Shown in pieces: positions 48,086-60,596 of a stretch of 64,000 nt of DNA (its first letter is position 1; each line of letters begins with the position of its first letter). The stretch covers positions 434,001-498,000 of the forward strand of contig JAMJFZ010001137.1 in assembly GCA_026225945.1 (NCBI GenBank). Direction: 5' to 3'. Below the pieces are notes generated by a model, which had not been told where the DNA came from, ran no database searches, and saw nothing but the letters and a program-made list of their open reading frames with translations. This stretch comes from Cricetomys ansorgei (lineage: Eukaryota; Chordata; Mammalia; Rodentia; Nesomyidae). The position numbers and the translations under genes are program-made.

Positions 48086-51000
48086 AGAACAGGGACCCAG
48101 TGGCTCAGCAGAAGGATCAGGAGTCACGGGTGGGAGTGCAAATGAGCAGGGTCTGAAGAAGGGAGGTTTTCAGGGCAGCGAGAAGAGGCTATCCATGTGT
48201 CCCGAAGGGTCCCTGAATGGATTCTCTGAACCCTTCTGCCCCAGCAATGAGCTTGTTTGCTCATTGCTGGGGCAGAAGGGTTCAGAGTCCAGGCGTGAAG
48301 GAGCCTCCGTGGAAGTTGCCTGCCTCCGCAGAGTTAGCCAGGAGCCAAATGTTGGCACTTGAGCCCCAGTTGAAAGTTACTGCCTTGGTCTCAAGCCGGT
48401 CTGGAAGCTTAACCCTCGCGTCACAGGGGACTGGAGATGTTTTGGAAGGCATTTGCATGCCTGTGTCTCAGGGAAACACGGTCGGTTTGCCCGAAATAGT
48501 GGATTCCGTGATTGGAACAGTGCATGGCGTTTCTCGATTTACAGGACAAAGTCAGAAATGAACACCACATCCTGAGGGGATCGTCGTGGGCTTGGAAAGA
48601 TCATTGACATCTGTTCTTGGCAAAAGGGGTCATAAAATAAAATGGCCAAAGCGGCTGTTTACAAGTCCGAAGTGACCCTACAATATTTGATTCAGGACCC
48701 ACAAAATACCGACTCTCCACAATCACTACGGTCTGATCACGATCTGCTGTCGAGCATGATTCAGTCAGCTGTGACTTGTTTCTACACAGTGGTTGTCAAA
48801 CTTCCTGCGACTGCCACACTTGAAGACAATTCCTCGTGTTGTGAGAACCCCAACAATGAAATTATTCTGTTGCTAACTTGTAAGTGTTGTTTTGCAAAGC
48901 TACTTCTATCAAACGTATTGCAAATGTCTGACATGCAGCAGTTCTTAATCGAAACCTGGGACACAGTCGCTCAAGCCCCAACTGGCTTGAGCCCCTCAGC
49001 ATGAGAATTGCTGGCCTATATGCACAGGCCCTTTTATAACCTTTGGTTTCCTTTAAGTGGTTGAGTGTTCAGAATCAAACCCAGGACTTTGTGAATACTT
49101 GAGAGGTACGACCCGAACCTTTTCTTCCTTTTTTCCTTTTCATTTCTTTTCCTTCTTTCTTTTCTATTGTTTCGTTTCTAAATTTCCGAGTCAGGATCGT
49201 TCCTGGTTCTCTGCTCATACATTCCATCCTTCCGACTCAGTCACCCTTGTGTTTCGGTACAGGCTGTGTCCCCAAGCATTGCAGACCTTCTTCCAAACAA
49301 TGATGGGATCAGAAGGTGGAGATGTGCAGGCATCATATATGAGAATTTTTTTCTCCAAGAAAACCTGCAAGCGTTTATGATGTCTGAGTGACCTCGCAGG
49401 GGCCTGGATTCAGTCCTCAGCATCTAGATGGTAGCCGCTCTATGTGGCTACCTTTGCAGAAGTTCCAACATCCACATTGGTGACCCCTGCAGAGACCAGC
49501 TCCTGTAAGTTAAAAAGCTGACATTGACCCGTAATGGTGGAGGGCTCCTTGATCTTGCCCCGGGGAAAAAAGCAAAGAGTAGAGTCAGCCACAAGATCTT
49601 GTAAGCAGAAAGAACCAGGGAAAGGACCGGAAGGGGTTCCTGGAATTTTAGAGAGAGGACCCTGGGGCTCAGCAGGAGGATCAGGACGCACGGGTGAGGG
49701 TGCGCCTGAGCATAGTCAGAAGAAGGGAGGTTCTCATGGCGGCGAGAAGAGGCTCACCACGTGTCCGGAAGGGTCCTTGAATGAATTCTCTGAACCCTTC
49801 TGCCCCAGCCATGAGCAGTTACTGCTCATGGCTGGGGCAGAAGGGTTCAGAGGGCAACCATGAAGGCAACTCCCTGGAAGCTGCCTGCCTCCGCAGTGGC
49901 AGTCTGCTGCCACACGGTGGCGCACGTGTCCCACTTGATAGTAACTGCATCTGTCTCAAGCTGGTCTGGAGGCTGAACCCTAGCTTCACAGGGGACTGGA
50001 GATGTTTTTGAAGCCATTCACATGATTGTGTCTCATGGACACACAGTCGGTTTGCCCGAAATAGTGTATTCCATGGTGGGAACAACGCATGGCGCTTCTC
50101 GAGTTACAGGACAAAGTTCAGAAATGAACACCACATCCTGAGGGGATCAGCGTTGGGTTCGAAAGAACATTGACACCTGTTCATGGCAAAAGGGGTCATA
50201 AAGAGAAATGACCAAAGTGGCTGTTTACATGTCCGAAATGCCCCTACAATATTTGATTCAGGACCCCCAGTATAGCAAGTCTCCACAATCACTAAGGGCT
50301 GATCATGATCTGCTATGGAGCATGATTCACTCAGGTGTGACTTATTTCTACACAGTGGTTCTCAACCTTCCTAAGACCGCCACACTTGAATACACTTTCT
50401 CGTGTTGTGGGGACCCCGATAATGAAGTTCTTCTGTTGCTAATTAGCAACTTTTGTTTTGCGAAGCAACTTGTATGAATCTTAATGCAAATGTCTGACAC
50501 GCAGCAGTTCTTAATCGAATCCTGGGACAATGTTCTTCACGCTCCACATTGGTTGTGCCCGCTGCATGAGAATTGCTGCCTCATATGCACAGGCCCTGTT
50601 AGAACCTTCTGTTTCTCTTAAGTGTTTGGGTGCTCAGGATCAAACCCAGGACTTTGTGAATCCTGGAGAGGTACGATCCAAACATTTCCTTTGCTTTCCT
50701 TTCGTTTCCTTTCCTTGTCTTTTCTATTCATTCCCTTTCAGTTTTTTGAGATAGGATCTATCTGAGCTCCCCTCACAGACAACCCATGCTTCTGCTTCAA
50801 GCACTGTTGCAGCTCGGTGACAGGCCCATGTCCACAAGCGTGGCAGAACGTTTCTACCAGCAATGAAGAAATCAGATGATGGAGATGTGCTGGCATCCAA
50901 AGGGAGAGTTGTTTTCTACAAAATCACCTCCAGAGCATTTATGATGCCTGCTTGCCCTAGCAGGGGCCTGGATTCAGTACTCAGTGTCTACATGCTAGCT

Positions 51001-51213
51001 CCTACATGTGGCTACCGTTCCAGTGGTTCGAACATCCAGTCTGCTGACCCTTGAAAGAAGCAGCTGGTGTAAGTGAAAAAGCTGACATTGACCCATAATG
51101 GAGGAGGGCTCCTTGATCTTGCCTACTGCAAAGATGCAAAGGGGAGCATCAGCCACAAGTTCCTGTGAGCAGAAAGAACCCGGGACAAAACAGGAAGGGG
51201 TTCGTGGAATTTA
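48086..51213 (+). repeat. HOR copy 15 (reverts to left-block variant)
   Basis: Subunit A 48086-49649, B 49650-51213. Hairpins at 48224-48287 and 49788-49852. It has caggacccc in B (near 50262), the state of copies 1-9, although copies on both sides have cagcacccc. Confidence 0.95.
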
Positions 51214-54200
51214 AGAACAGGGACCCAGTGGCTCAGCAGAAGGATCAGGAGTCACGGGTGGGAGTGCAAATGAGCAGGGTCTGAAGAAGGGAGGTTTTCA
51301 GGGCAGCGAGAAGAGGCTATCCATGTGTCCCGAAGGGTCCCTGAATGGATTCTCTGAACCCTTCTGCCCCAGCAATGAGCTTGTTTGCTCATTGCTGGGG
51401 CAGAAGGGTTCAGAGTCCAGGCGTGAAGGAGCCTCCGTGGAAGTTGCCTGCCTCCGCAGAGTTAGCCAGGAGCCAAATGTTGGCACTTGAGCCCCAGTTG
51501 AAAGTTACTGCCTTGGTCTCAAGCCGGTCTGGAAGCTTAACCCTCGCGTCACAGGGGACTGGAGATGTTTTGGAAGGCATTTGCATGCCTGTGTCTCAGG
51601 GAAACACGGTCGGTTTGCCCGAAATAGTGGATTCCGTGATTGGAACAGTGCATGGCGTTTCTCGATTTACAGGACAAAGTCAGAAATGAACACCACATCC
51701 TGAGGGGATCGTCGTGGGCTTGGAAAGATCATTGACATCTGTTCTTGGCAAAAGGGGTCATAAAATAAAATGGCCAAAGCGGCTGTTTACAAGTCCGAAG
51801 TGACCCTACAATATTTGATTCAGGACCCACAAAATACCGACTCTCCACAATCACTACGGTCTGATCACGATCTGCTGTCGAGCATGATTCAGTCAGCTGT
51901 GACTTGTTTCTACACAGTGGTTGTCAAACTTCCTGCGACTGCCACACTTGAAGACAATTCCTCGTGTTGTGAGAACCCCAACAATGAAATTATTCTGTTG
52001 CTAACTTGTAAGTGTTGTTTTGCAAAGCTACTTCTATCAAACGTATTGCAAATGTCTGACATGCAGCAGTTCTTAATCGAAACCTGGGACACAGTCGCTC
52101 AAGCCCCAACTGGCTTGAGCCCCTCAGCATGAGAATTGCTGGCCTATATGCACAGGCCCTTTTATAACCTTTGGTTTCCTTTAAGTGGTTGAGTGTTCAG
52201 AATCAAACCCAGGACTTTGTGAATACTTGAGAGGTACGACCCGAACCTTTTCTTCCTTTTTTCCTTTTCATTTCTTTTCCTTCTTTCTTTTCTATTGTTT
52301 CGTTTCTAAATTTCCGAGTCAGGATCGTTCCTGGTTCTCTGCTCATACATTCCATCCTTCCGACTCAGTCACCCTTGTGTTTCGGTACAGGCTGTGTCCC
52401 CAAGCATTGCAGACCTTCTTCCAAACAATGATGGGATCAGAAGGTGGAGATGTGCAGGCATCATATATGAGAATTTTTTTCTCCAAGAAAACCTGCAAGC
52501 GTTTATGATGTCTGAGTGACCTCGCAGGGGCCTGGATTCAGTCCTCAGCATCTAGATGGTAGCCGCTCTATGTGGCTACCTTTGCAGAAGTTCCAACATC
52601 CACATTGGTGACCCCTGCAGAGACCAGCTCCTGTAAGTTAAAAAGCTGACATTGACCCGTAATGGTGGAGGGCTCCTTGATCTTGCCCCGGGGAAAAAAG
52701 CAAAGAGTAGAGTCAGCCACAAGATCTTGTAAGCAGAAAGAACCAGGGAAAGGACCGGAAGGGGTTCCTGGAATTTTAGAGAGAGGACCCTGGGGCTCAG
52801 CAGGAGGATCAGGACGCACGGGTGAGGGTGCGCCTGAGCATAGTCAGAAGAAGGGAGGTTCTCATGGCGGCGAGAAGAGGCTCACCACGTGTCCGGAAGG
52901 GTCCTTGAATGAATTCTCTGAACCCTTCTGCCCCAGCCATGAGCAGTTACTGCTCATGGCTGGGGCAGAAGGGTTCAGAGGGCAACCATGAAGGCAACTC
53001 CCTGGAAGCTGCCTGCCTCCGCAGTGGCAGTCTGCTGCCACACGGTGGCGCACGTGTCCCACTTGATAGTAACTGCATCTGTCTCAAGCTGGTCTGGAGG
53101 CTGAACCCTAGCTTCACAGGGGACTGGAGATGTTTTTGAAGCCATTCACATGATTGTGTCTCATGGACACACAGTCGGTTTGCCCGAAATAGTGTATTCC
53201 ATGGTGGGAACAACGCATGGCGCTTCTCGAGTTACAGGACAAAGTTCAGAAATGAACACCACATCCTGAGGGGATCAGCGTTGGGTTCGAAAGAACATTG
53301 ACACCTGTTCATGGCAAAAGGGGTCATAAAGAGAAATGACCAAAGTGGCTGTTTACATGTCCGAAATGCCCCTACAATATTTGATTCAGCACCCCCAGTA
53401 TAGCAAGTCTCCACAATCACTAAGGGCTGATCATGATCTGCTATGGAGCATGATTCACTCAGGTGTGACTTATTTCTACACAGTGGTTCTCAACCTTCCT
53501 AAGACCGCCACACTTGAATACACTTTCTCGTGTTGTGGGGACCCCGATAATGAAGTTCTTCTGTTGCTAATTAGCAACTTTTGTTTTGCGAAGCAACTTG
53601 TATGAATCTTAATGCAAATGTCTGACACGCAGCAGTTCTTAATCGAATCCTGGGACAATGTTCTTCACGCTCCACATTGGTTGTGCCCGCTGCATGAGAA
53701 TTGCTGCCTCATATGCACAGGCCCTGTTAGAACCTTCTGTTTCTCTTAAGTGTTTGGGTGCTCAGGATCAAACCCAGGACTTTGTGAATCCTGGAGAGGT
53801 ACGATCCAAACATTTCCTTTGCTTTCCTTTCGTTTCCTTTCCTTGTCTTTTCTATTCATTCCCTTTCAGTTTTTTGAGATAGGATCTATCTGAGCTCCCC
53901 TCACAGACAACCCATGCTTCTGCTTCAAGCACTGTTGCAGCTCGGTGACAGGCCCATGTCCACAAGCGTGGCAGAACGTTTCTACCAGCAATGAAGAAAT
54001 CAGATGATGGAGATGTGCTGGCATCCAAAGGGAGAGTTGTTTTCTACAAAATCACCTCCAGAGCATTTATGATGCCTGCTTGCCCTAGCAGGGGCCTGGA
54101 TTCAGTACTCAGTGTCTACATGCTAGCTCCTACATGTGGCTACCGTTCCAGTGGTTCGAACATCCAGTCTGCTGACCCTTGAAAGAAGCAGCTGGTGTAA

Positions 54201-54341
54201 GTGAAAAAGCTGACATTGACCCATAATGGAGGAGGGCTCCTTGATCTTGCCTACTGCAAAGATGCAAAGGGGAGCATCAGCCACAAGTTCCTGTGAGCAG
54301 AAAGAACCCGGGACAAAACAGGAAGGGGTTCGTGGAATTTA
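51214..54341 (+). repeat. HOR copy 16
   Basis: Subunit A 51214-52777, B 52778-54341. Hairpins at 51352-51415 and 52916-52980. Carries the cagcacccc variant (C at 53390). Confidence 0.95.
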
Positions 54342-57300
54342 AGAACAGGGACCCAGTGGCTCAGCAGAAGGATCAGGAGTCACGGGTGGGAGTGCAAATG
54401 AGCAGGGTCTGAAGAAGGGAGGTTTTCAGGGCAGCGAGAAGAGGCTATCCATGTGTCCCGAAGGGTCCCTGAATGGATTCTCTGAACCCTTCTGCCCCAG
54501 CAATGAGCTTGTTTGCTCATTGCTGGGGCAGAAGGGTTCAGAGTCCAGGCGTGAAGGAGCCTCCGTGGAAGTTGCCTGCCTCCGCAGAGTTAGCCAGGAG
54601 CCAAATGTTGGCACTTGAGCCCCAGTTGAAAGTTACTGCCTTGGTCTCAAGCCGGTCTGGAAGCTTAACCCTCGCGTCACAGGGGACTGGAGATGTTTTG
54701 GAAGGCATTTGCATGCCTGTGTCTCAGGGAAACACGGTCGGTGTGCCCGAAATAGTGGATTCCGTGATTGGAACAGTGCATGGCGTTTCTCGATTTACAG
54801 GACAAAGTCAGAAATGAACACCACATCCTGAGGGGATCGTCGTGGGCTTGGAAAGATCATTGACATCTGTTCTTGGCAAAAGGGGTCATAAAATAAAATG
54901 GCCAAAGCGGCTGTTTACAAGTCCGAAGTGACCCTACAATATTTGATTCAGGACCCACAAAATACCGACTCTCCACAATCACTACGGTCTGATCACGATC
55001 TGCTGTCGAGCATGATTCAGTCAGCTGTGACTTGTTTCTACACAGTGGTTGTCAAACTTCCTGCGACTGCCACACTTGAAGACAATTCCTCGTGTTGTGA
55101 GAACCCCAACAATGAAATTATTCTGTTGCTAACTTGTAAGTGTTGTTTTGCAAAGCTACTTCTATCAAACGTATTGCAAATGTCTGACATGCAGCAGTTC
55201 TTAATCGAAACCTGGGACACAGTCGCTCAAGCCCCAACTGGCTTGAGCCCCTCAGCATGAGAATTGCTGGCCTATATGCACAGGCCCTTTTATAACCTTT
55301 GGTTTCCTTTAAGTGGTTGAGTGTTCAGAATCAAACCCAGGACTTTGTGAATACTTGAGAGGTACGACCCGAACCTTTTCTTCCTTTTTTCCTTTTCATT
55401 TCTTTTCCTTCTTTCTTTTCTATTGTTTCGTTTCTAAATTTCCGAGTCAGGATCGTTCCTGGTTCTCTGCTCATACATTCCATCCTTCCGACTCAGTCAC
55501 CCTTGTGTTTCGGTACAGGCTGTGTCCCCAAGCATTGCAGACCTTCTTCCAAACAATGATGGGATCAGAAGGTGGAGATGTGCAGGCATCATATATGAGA
55601 ATTTTTTTCTCCAAGAAAACCTGCAAGCGTTTATGATGTCTGAGTGACCTCGCAGGGGCCTGGATTCAGTCCTCAGCATCTAGATGGTAGCCGCTCTATG
55701 TGGCTACCTTGGCAGAAGTTCCAACATCCACATTGGTGACCCCTGCAGAGACCAGCTCCTGTAAGTTAAAAAGCTGACATTGACCCGTAATGGTGGAGGG
55801 CTCCTTGATCTTGCCCCGGGGAAAAAAGCAAAGAGTAGAGTCAGCCACAAGATCTTGTAAGCAGAAAGAACCAGGGAAAGGACCGGAAGGGGTTCCTGGA
55901 ATTTTAGAGAGAGGACCCTGGGGCTCAGCAGGAGGATCAGGACGCACGGGTGAGGGTGCGCCTGAGCATAGTCAGAAGAAGGGAGGTTCTCATGGCGGCG
56001 AGAAGAGGCTCACCACGTGTCCGGAAGGGTCCTTGAATGAATTCTCTGAACCCTTCTGCCCCAGCCATGAGCAGTTACTGCTCATGGCTGGGGCAGAAGG
56101 GTTCAGAGGGCAACCATGAAGGCAACTCCCTGGAAGCTGCCTGCCTCCGCAGTGGCAGTCTGCTGCCACACGGTGGCGCACGTGTCCCACTTGATAGTAA
56201 CTGCATCTGTCTCAAGCTGGTCTGGAGGCTGAACCCTAGCTTCACAGGGGACTGGAGATGTTTTTGAAGCCATTCACATGATTGTGTCTCATGGACACAC
56301 AGTCGGTTTGCCCGAAATAGTGTATTCCATGGTGGGAACAACGCATGGCGCTTCTCGAGTTACAGGACAAAGTTCAGAAATGAACACCACATCCTGAGGG
56401 GATCAGCGTTGGGTTCGAAAGAACATTGACACCTGTTCATGGCAAAAGGGGTCATAAAGAGAAATGACCAAAGTGGCTGTTTACATGTCCGAAATGCCCC
56501 TACAATATTTGATTCAGCACCCCCAGTATAGCAAGTCTCCACAATCACTAAGGGCTGATCATGATCTGCTATGGAGCATGATTCACTCAGGTGTGACTTA
56601 TTTCTACACAGTGGTTCTCAACCTTCCTAAGACCGCCACACTTGAATACACTTTCTCGTGTTGTGGGGACCCCGATAATGAAGTTCTTCTGTTGCTAATT
56701 AGCAACTTTTGTTTTGCGAAGCAACTTGTATGAATCTTAATGCAAATGTCTGACACGCAGCAGTTCTTAATCGAATCCTGGGACAATGTTCTTCACGCTC
56801 CACATTGGTTGTGCCCGCTGCATGAGAATTGCTGCCTCATATGCACAGGCCCTGTTAGAACCTTCTGTTTCTCTTAAGTGTTTGGGTGCTCAGGATCAAA
56901 CCCAGGACTTTGTGAATCCTGGAGAGGTACGATCCAAACATTTCCTTTGCTTTCCTTTCGTTTCCTTTCCTTGTCTTTTCTATTCATTCCCTTTCAGTTT
57001 TTTGAGATAGGATCTATCTGAGCTCCCCTCACAGACAACCCATGCTTCTGCTTCAAGCACTGTTGCAGCTCGGTGACAGGCCCATGTCCACAAGCGTGGC
57101 AGAACGTTTCTACCAGCAATGAAGAAATCAGATGATGGAGATGTGCTGGCATCCAAAGGGAGAGTTGTTTTCTACAAAATCACCTCCAGAGCATTTATGA
57201 TGCCTGCTTGCCCTAGCAGGGGCCTGGATTCAGTACTCAGTGTCTACATGCTAGCTCCTACATGTGGCTACCGTTCCAGTGGTTCGAACATCCAGTCTGC

Positions 57301-57469
57301 TGACCCTTGAAAGAAGCAGCTGGTGTAAGTGAAAAAGCTGACATTGACCCATAATGGAGGAGGGCTCCTTGATCTTGCCTACTGCAAAGATGCAAAGGGG
57401 AGCATCAGCCACAAGTTCCTGTGAGCAGAAAGAACCCGGGACAAAACAGGAAGGGGTTCGTGGAATTTA
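54342..57469 (+). repeat. HOR copy 17
   Basis: Subunit A 54342-55905, B 55906-57469. Hairpins at 54480-54543 and 56044-56108. New T-to-G change in A (cggtgtgccc, G at 54743), shared with copies 18 and 19, and accttggcag (G at 55711) in place of acctttgcag. Confidence 0.95.
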
Positions 57470-60400
57470 AGAACAGGGACCCAGTGGCTCAGCAGAAGGA
57501 TCAGGAGTCACGGGTGGGAGTGCAAATGAGCAGGGTCTGAAGAAGGGAGGTTTTCAGGGCAGCGAGAAGAGGCTATCCATGTGTCCCGAAGGGTCCCTGA
57601 ATGGATTCTCTGAACCCTTCTGCCCCAGCAATGAGCTTGTTTGCTCATTGCTGGGGCAGAAGGGTTCAGAGTCCAGGCGTGAAGGAGCCTCCGTGGAAGT
57701 TGCCTGCCTCCGCAGAGTTAGCCAGGAGCCAAATGTTGGCACTTGAGCCCCAGTTGAAAGTTACTGCCTTGGTCTCAAGCCGGTCTGGAAGCTTAACCCT
57801 CGCGTCACAGGGGACTGGAGATGTTTTGGAAGGCATTTGCATGCCTGTGTCTCAGGGAAACACGGTCGGTGTGCCCGAAATAGTGGATTCCGTGATTGGA
57901 ACAGTGCATGGCGTTTCTCGATTTACAGGACAAAGTCAGAAATGAACACCACATCCTGAGGGGATCGTCGTGGGCTTGGAAAGATCATTGACATCTGTTC
58001 TTGGCAAAAGGGGTCATAAAATAAAATGGCCAAAGCGGCTGTTTACAAGTCCGAAGTGACCCTACAATATTTGATTCAGGACCCACAAAATACCGACTCT
58101 CCACAATCACTACGGTCTGATCACGATCTGCTGTCGAGCATGATTCAGTCAGCTGTGACTTGTTTCTACACAGTGGTTGTCAAACTTCCTGCGACTGCCA
58201 CACTTGAAGACAATTCCTCGTGTTGTGAGAACCCCAACAATGAAATTATTCTGTTGCTAACTTGTAAGTGTTGTTTTGCAAAGCTACTTCTATCAAACGT
58301 ATTGCAAATGTCTGACATGCAGCAGTTCTTAATCGAAACCTGGGACACAGTCGCTCAAGCCCCAACTGGCTTGAGCCCCTCAGCATGAGAATTGCTGGCC
58401 TATATGCACAGGCCCTTTTATAACCTTTGGTTTCCTTTAAGTGGTTGAGTGTTCAGAATCAAACCCAGGACTTTGTGAATACTTGAGAGGTACGACCCGA
58501 ACCTTTTCTTCCTTTTTTCCTTTTCATTTCTTTTCCTTCTTTCTTTTCTATTGTTTCGTTTCTAAATTTCCGAGTCAGGATCGTTCCTGGTTCTCTGCTC
58601 ATACATTCCATCCTTCCGACTCAGTCACCCTTGTGTTTCGGTACAGGCTGTGTCCCCAAGCATTGCAGACCTTCTTCCAAACAATGATGGGATCAGAAGG
58701 TGGAGATGTGCAGGCATCATATATGAGAATTTTTTTCTCCAAGAAAACCTGCAAGCGTTTATGATGTCTGAGTGACCTCGCAGGGGCCTGGATTCAGTCC
58801 TCAGCATCTAGATGGTAGCCGCTCTATGTGGCTACCTTGCAGAAGTTCCAACATCCACATTGGTGACCCCTGCAGAGACCAGCTCCTGTAAGTTAAAAAG
58901 CTGACATTGACCCGTAATGGTGGAGGGCTCCTTGATCTTGCCCCGGGGAAAAAAGCAAAGAGTAGAGTCAGCCACAAGATCTTGTAAGCAGAAAGAACCA
59001 GGGAAAGGACCGGAAGGGGTTCCTGGAATTTTAGAGAGAGGACCCTGGGGCTCAGCAGGAGGATCAGGACGCACGGGTGAGGGTGCGCCTGAGCATAGTC
59101 AGAAGAAGGGAGGTTCTCATGGCGGCGAGAAGAGGCTCACCACGTGTCCGGAAGGGTCCTTGAATGAATTCTCTGAACCCTTCTGCCCCAGCCATGAGCA
59201 GTTACTGCTCATGGCTGGGGCAGAAGGGTTCAGAGGGCAACCATGAAGGCAACTCCCTGGAAGCTGCCTGCCTCCGCAGTGGCAGTCTGCTGCCACACGG
59301 TGGCGCACGTGTCCCACTTGATAGTAACTGCATCTGTCTCAAGCTGGTCTGGAGGCTGAACCCTAGCTTCACAGGGGACTGGAGATGTTTTTGAAGCCAT
59401 TCACATGATTGTGTCTCATGGACACACAGTCGGTTTGCCCGAAATAGTGTATTCCATGGTGGGAACAACGCATGGCGCTTCTCGAGTTACAGGACAAAGT
59501 TCAGAAATGAACACCACATCCTGAGGGGATCAGCGTTGGGTTCGAAAGAACATTGACACCTGTTCATGGCAAAAGGGGTCATAAAGAGAAATGACCAAAG
59601 TGGCTGTTTACATGTCCGAAATGCCCCTACAATATTTGATTCAGCACCCCCAGTATAGCAAGTCTCCACAATCACTAAGGGCTGATCATGATCTGCTATG
59701 GAGCATGATTCACTCAGGTGTGACTTATTTCTACACAGTGGTTCTCAACCTTCCTAAGACCGCCACACTTGAATACACTTTCTCGTGTTGTGGGGACCCC
59801 GATAATGAAGTTCTTCTGTTGCTAATTAGCAACTTTTGTTTTGCGAAGCAACTTGTATGAATCTTAATGCAAATGTCTGACACGCAGCAGTTCTTAATCG
59901 AATCCTGGGACAATGTTCTTCACGCTCCACATTGGTTGTGCCCGCTGCATGAGAATTGCTGCCTCATATGCACAGGCCCTGTTAGAACCTTCTGTTTCTC
60001 TTAAGTGTTTGGGTGCTCAGGATCAAACCCAGGACTTTGTGAATCCTGGAGAGGTACGATCCAAACATTTCCTTTGCTTTCCTTTCGTTTCCTTTCCTTG
60101 TCTTTTCTATTCATTCCCTTTCAGTTTTTTGAGATAGGATCTATCTGAGCTCCCCTCACAGACAACCCATGCTTCTGCTTCAAGCACTGTTGCAGCTCGG
60201 TGACAGGCCCATGTCCACAAGCGTGGCAGAACGTTTCTACCAGCAATGAAGAAATCAGATGATGGAGATGTGCTGGCATCCAAAGGGAGAGTTGTTTTCT
60301 ACAAAATCACCTCCAGAGCATTTATGATGCCTGCTTGCCCTAGCAGGGGCCTGGATTCAGTACTCAGTGTCTACATGCTAGCTCCTACATGTGGCTACCG

Positions 60401-60596
60401 TTCCAGTGGTTCGAACATCCAGTCTGCTGACCCTTGAAAGAAGCAGCTGGTGTAAGTGAAAAAGCTGACATTGACCCATAATGGAGGAGGGCTCCTTGAT
60501 CTTGCCTACTGCAAAGATGCAAAGGGGAGCATCAGCCACAAGTTCCTGTGAGCAGAAAGAACCCGGGACAAAACAGGAAGGGGTTCGTGGAATTTA
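57470..60596 (+). repeat. HOR copy 18 (3,127 bp)
   Basis: Subunit A 57470-59032, B 59033-60596. Hairpins at 57608-57671 and 59171-59235. Shares cggtgtgccc (G at 57871). At the site altered in copy 17 it has accttgcag (near 58839), one base shorter than other copies. Confidence 0.95.
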
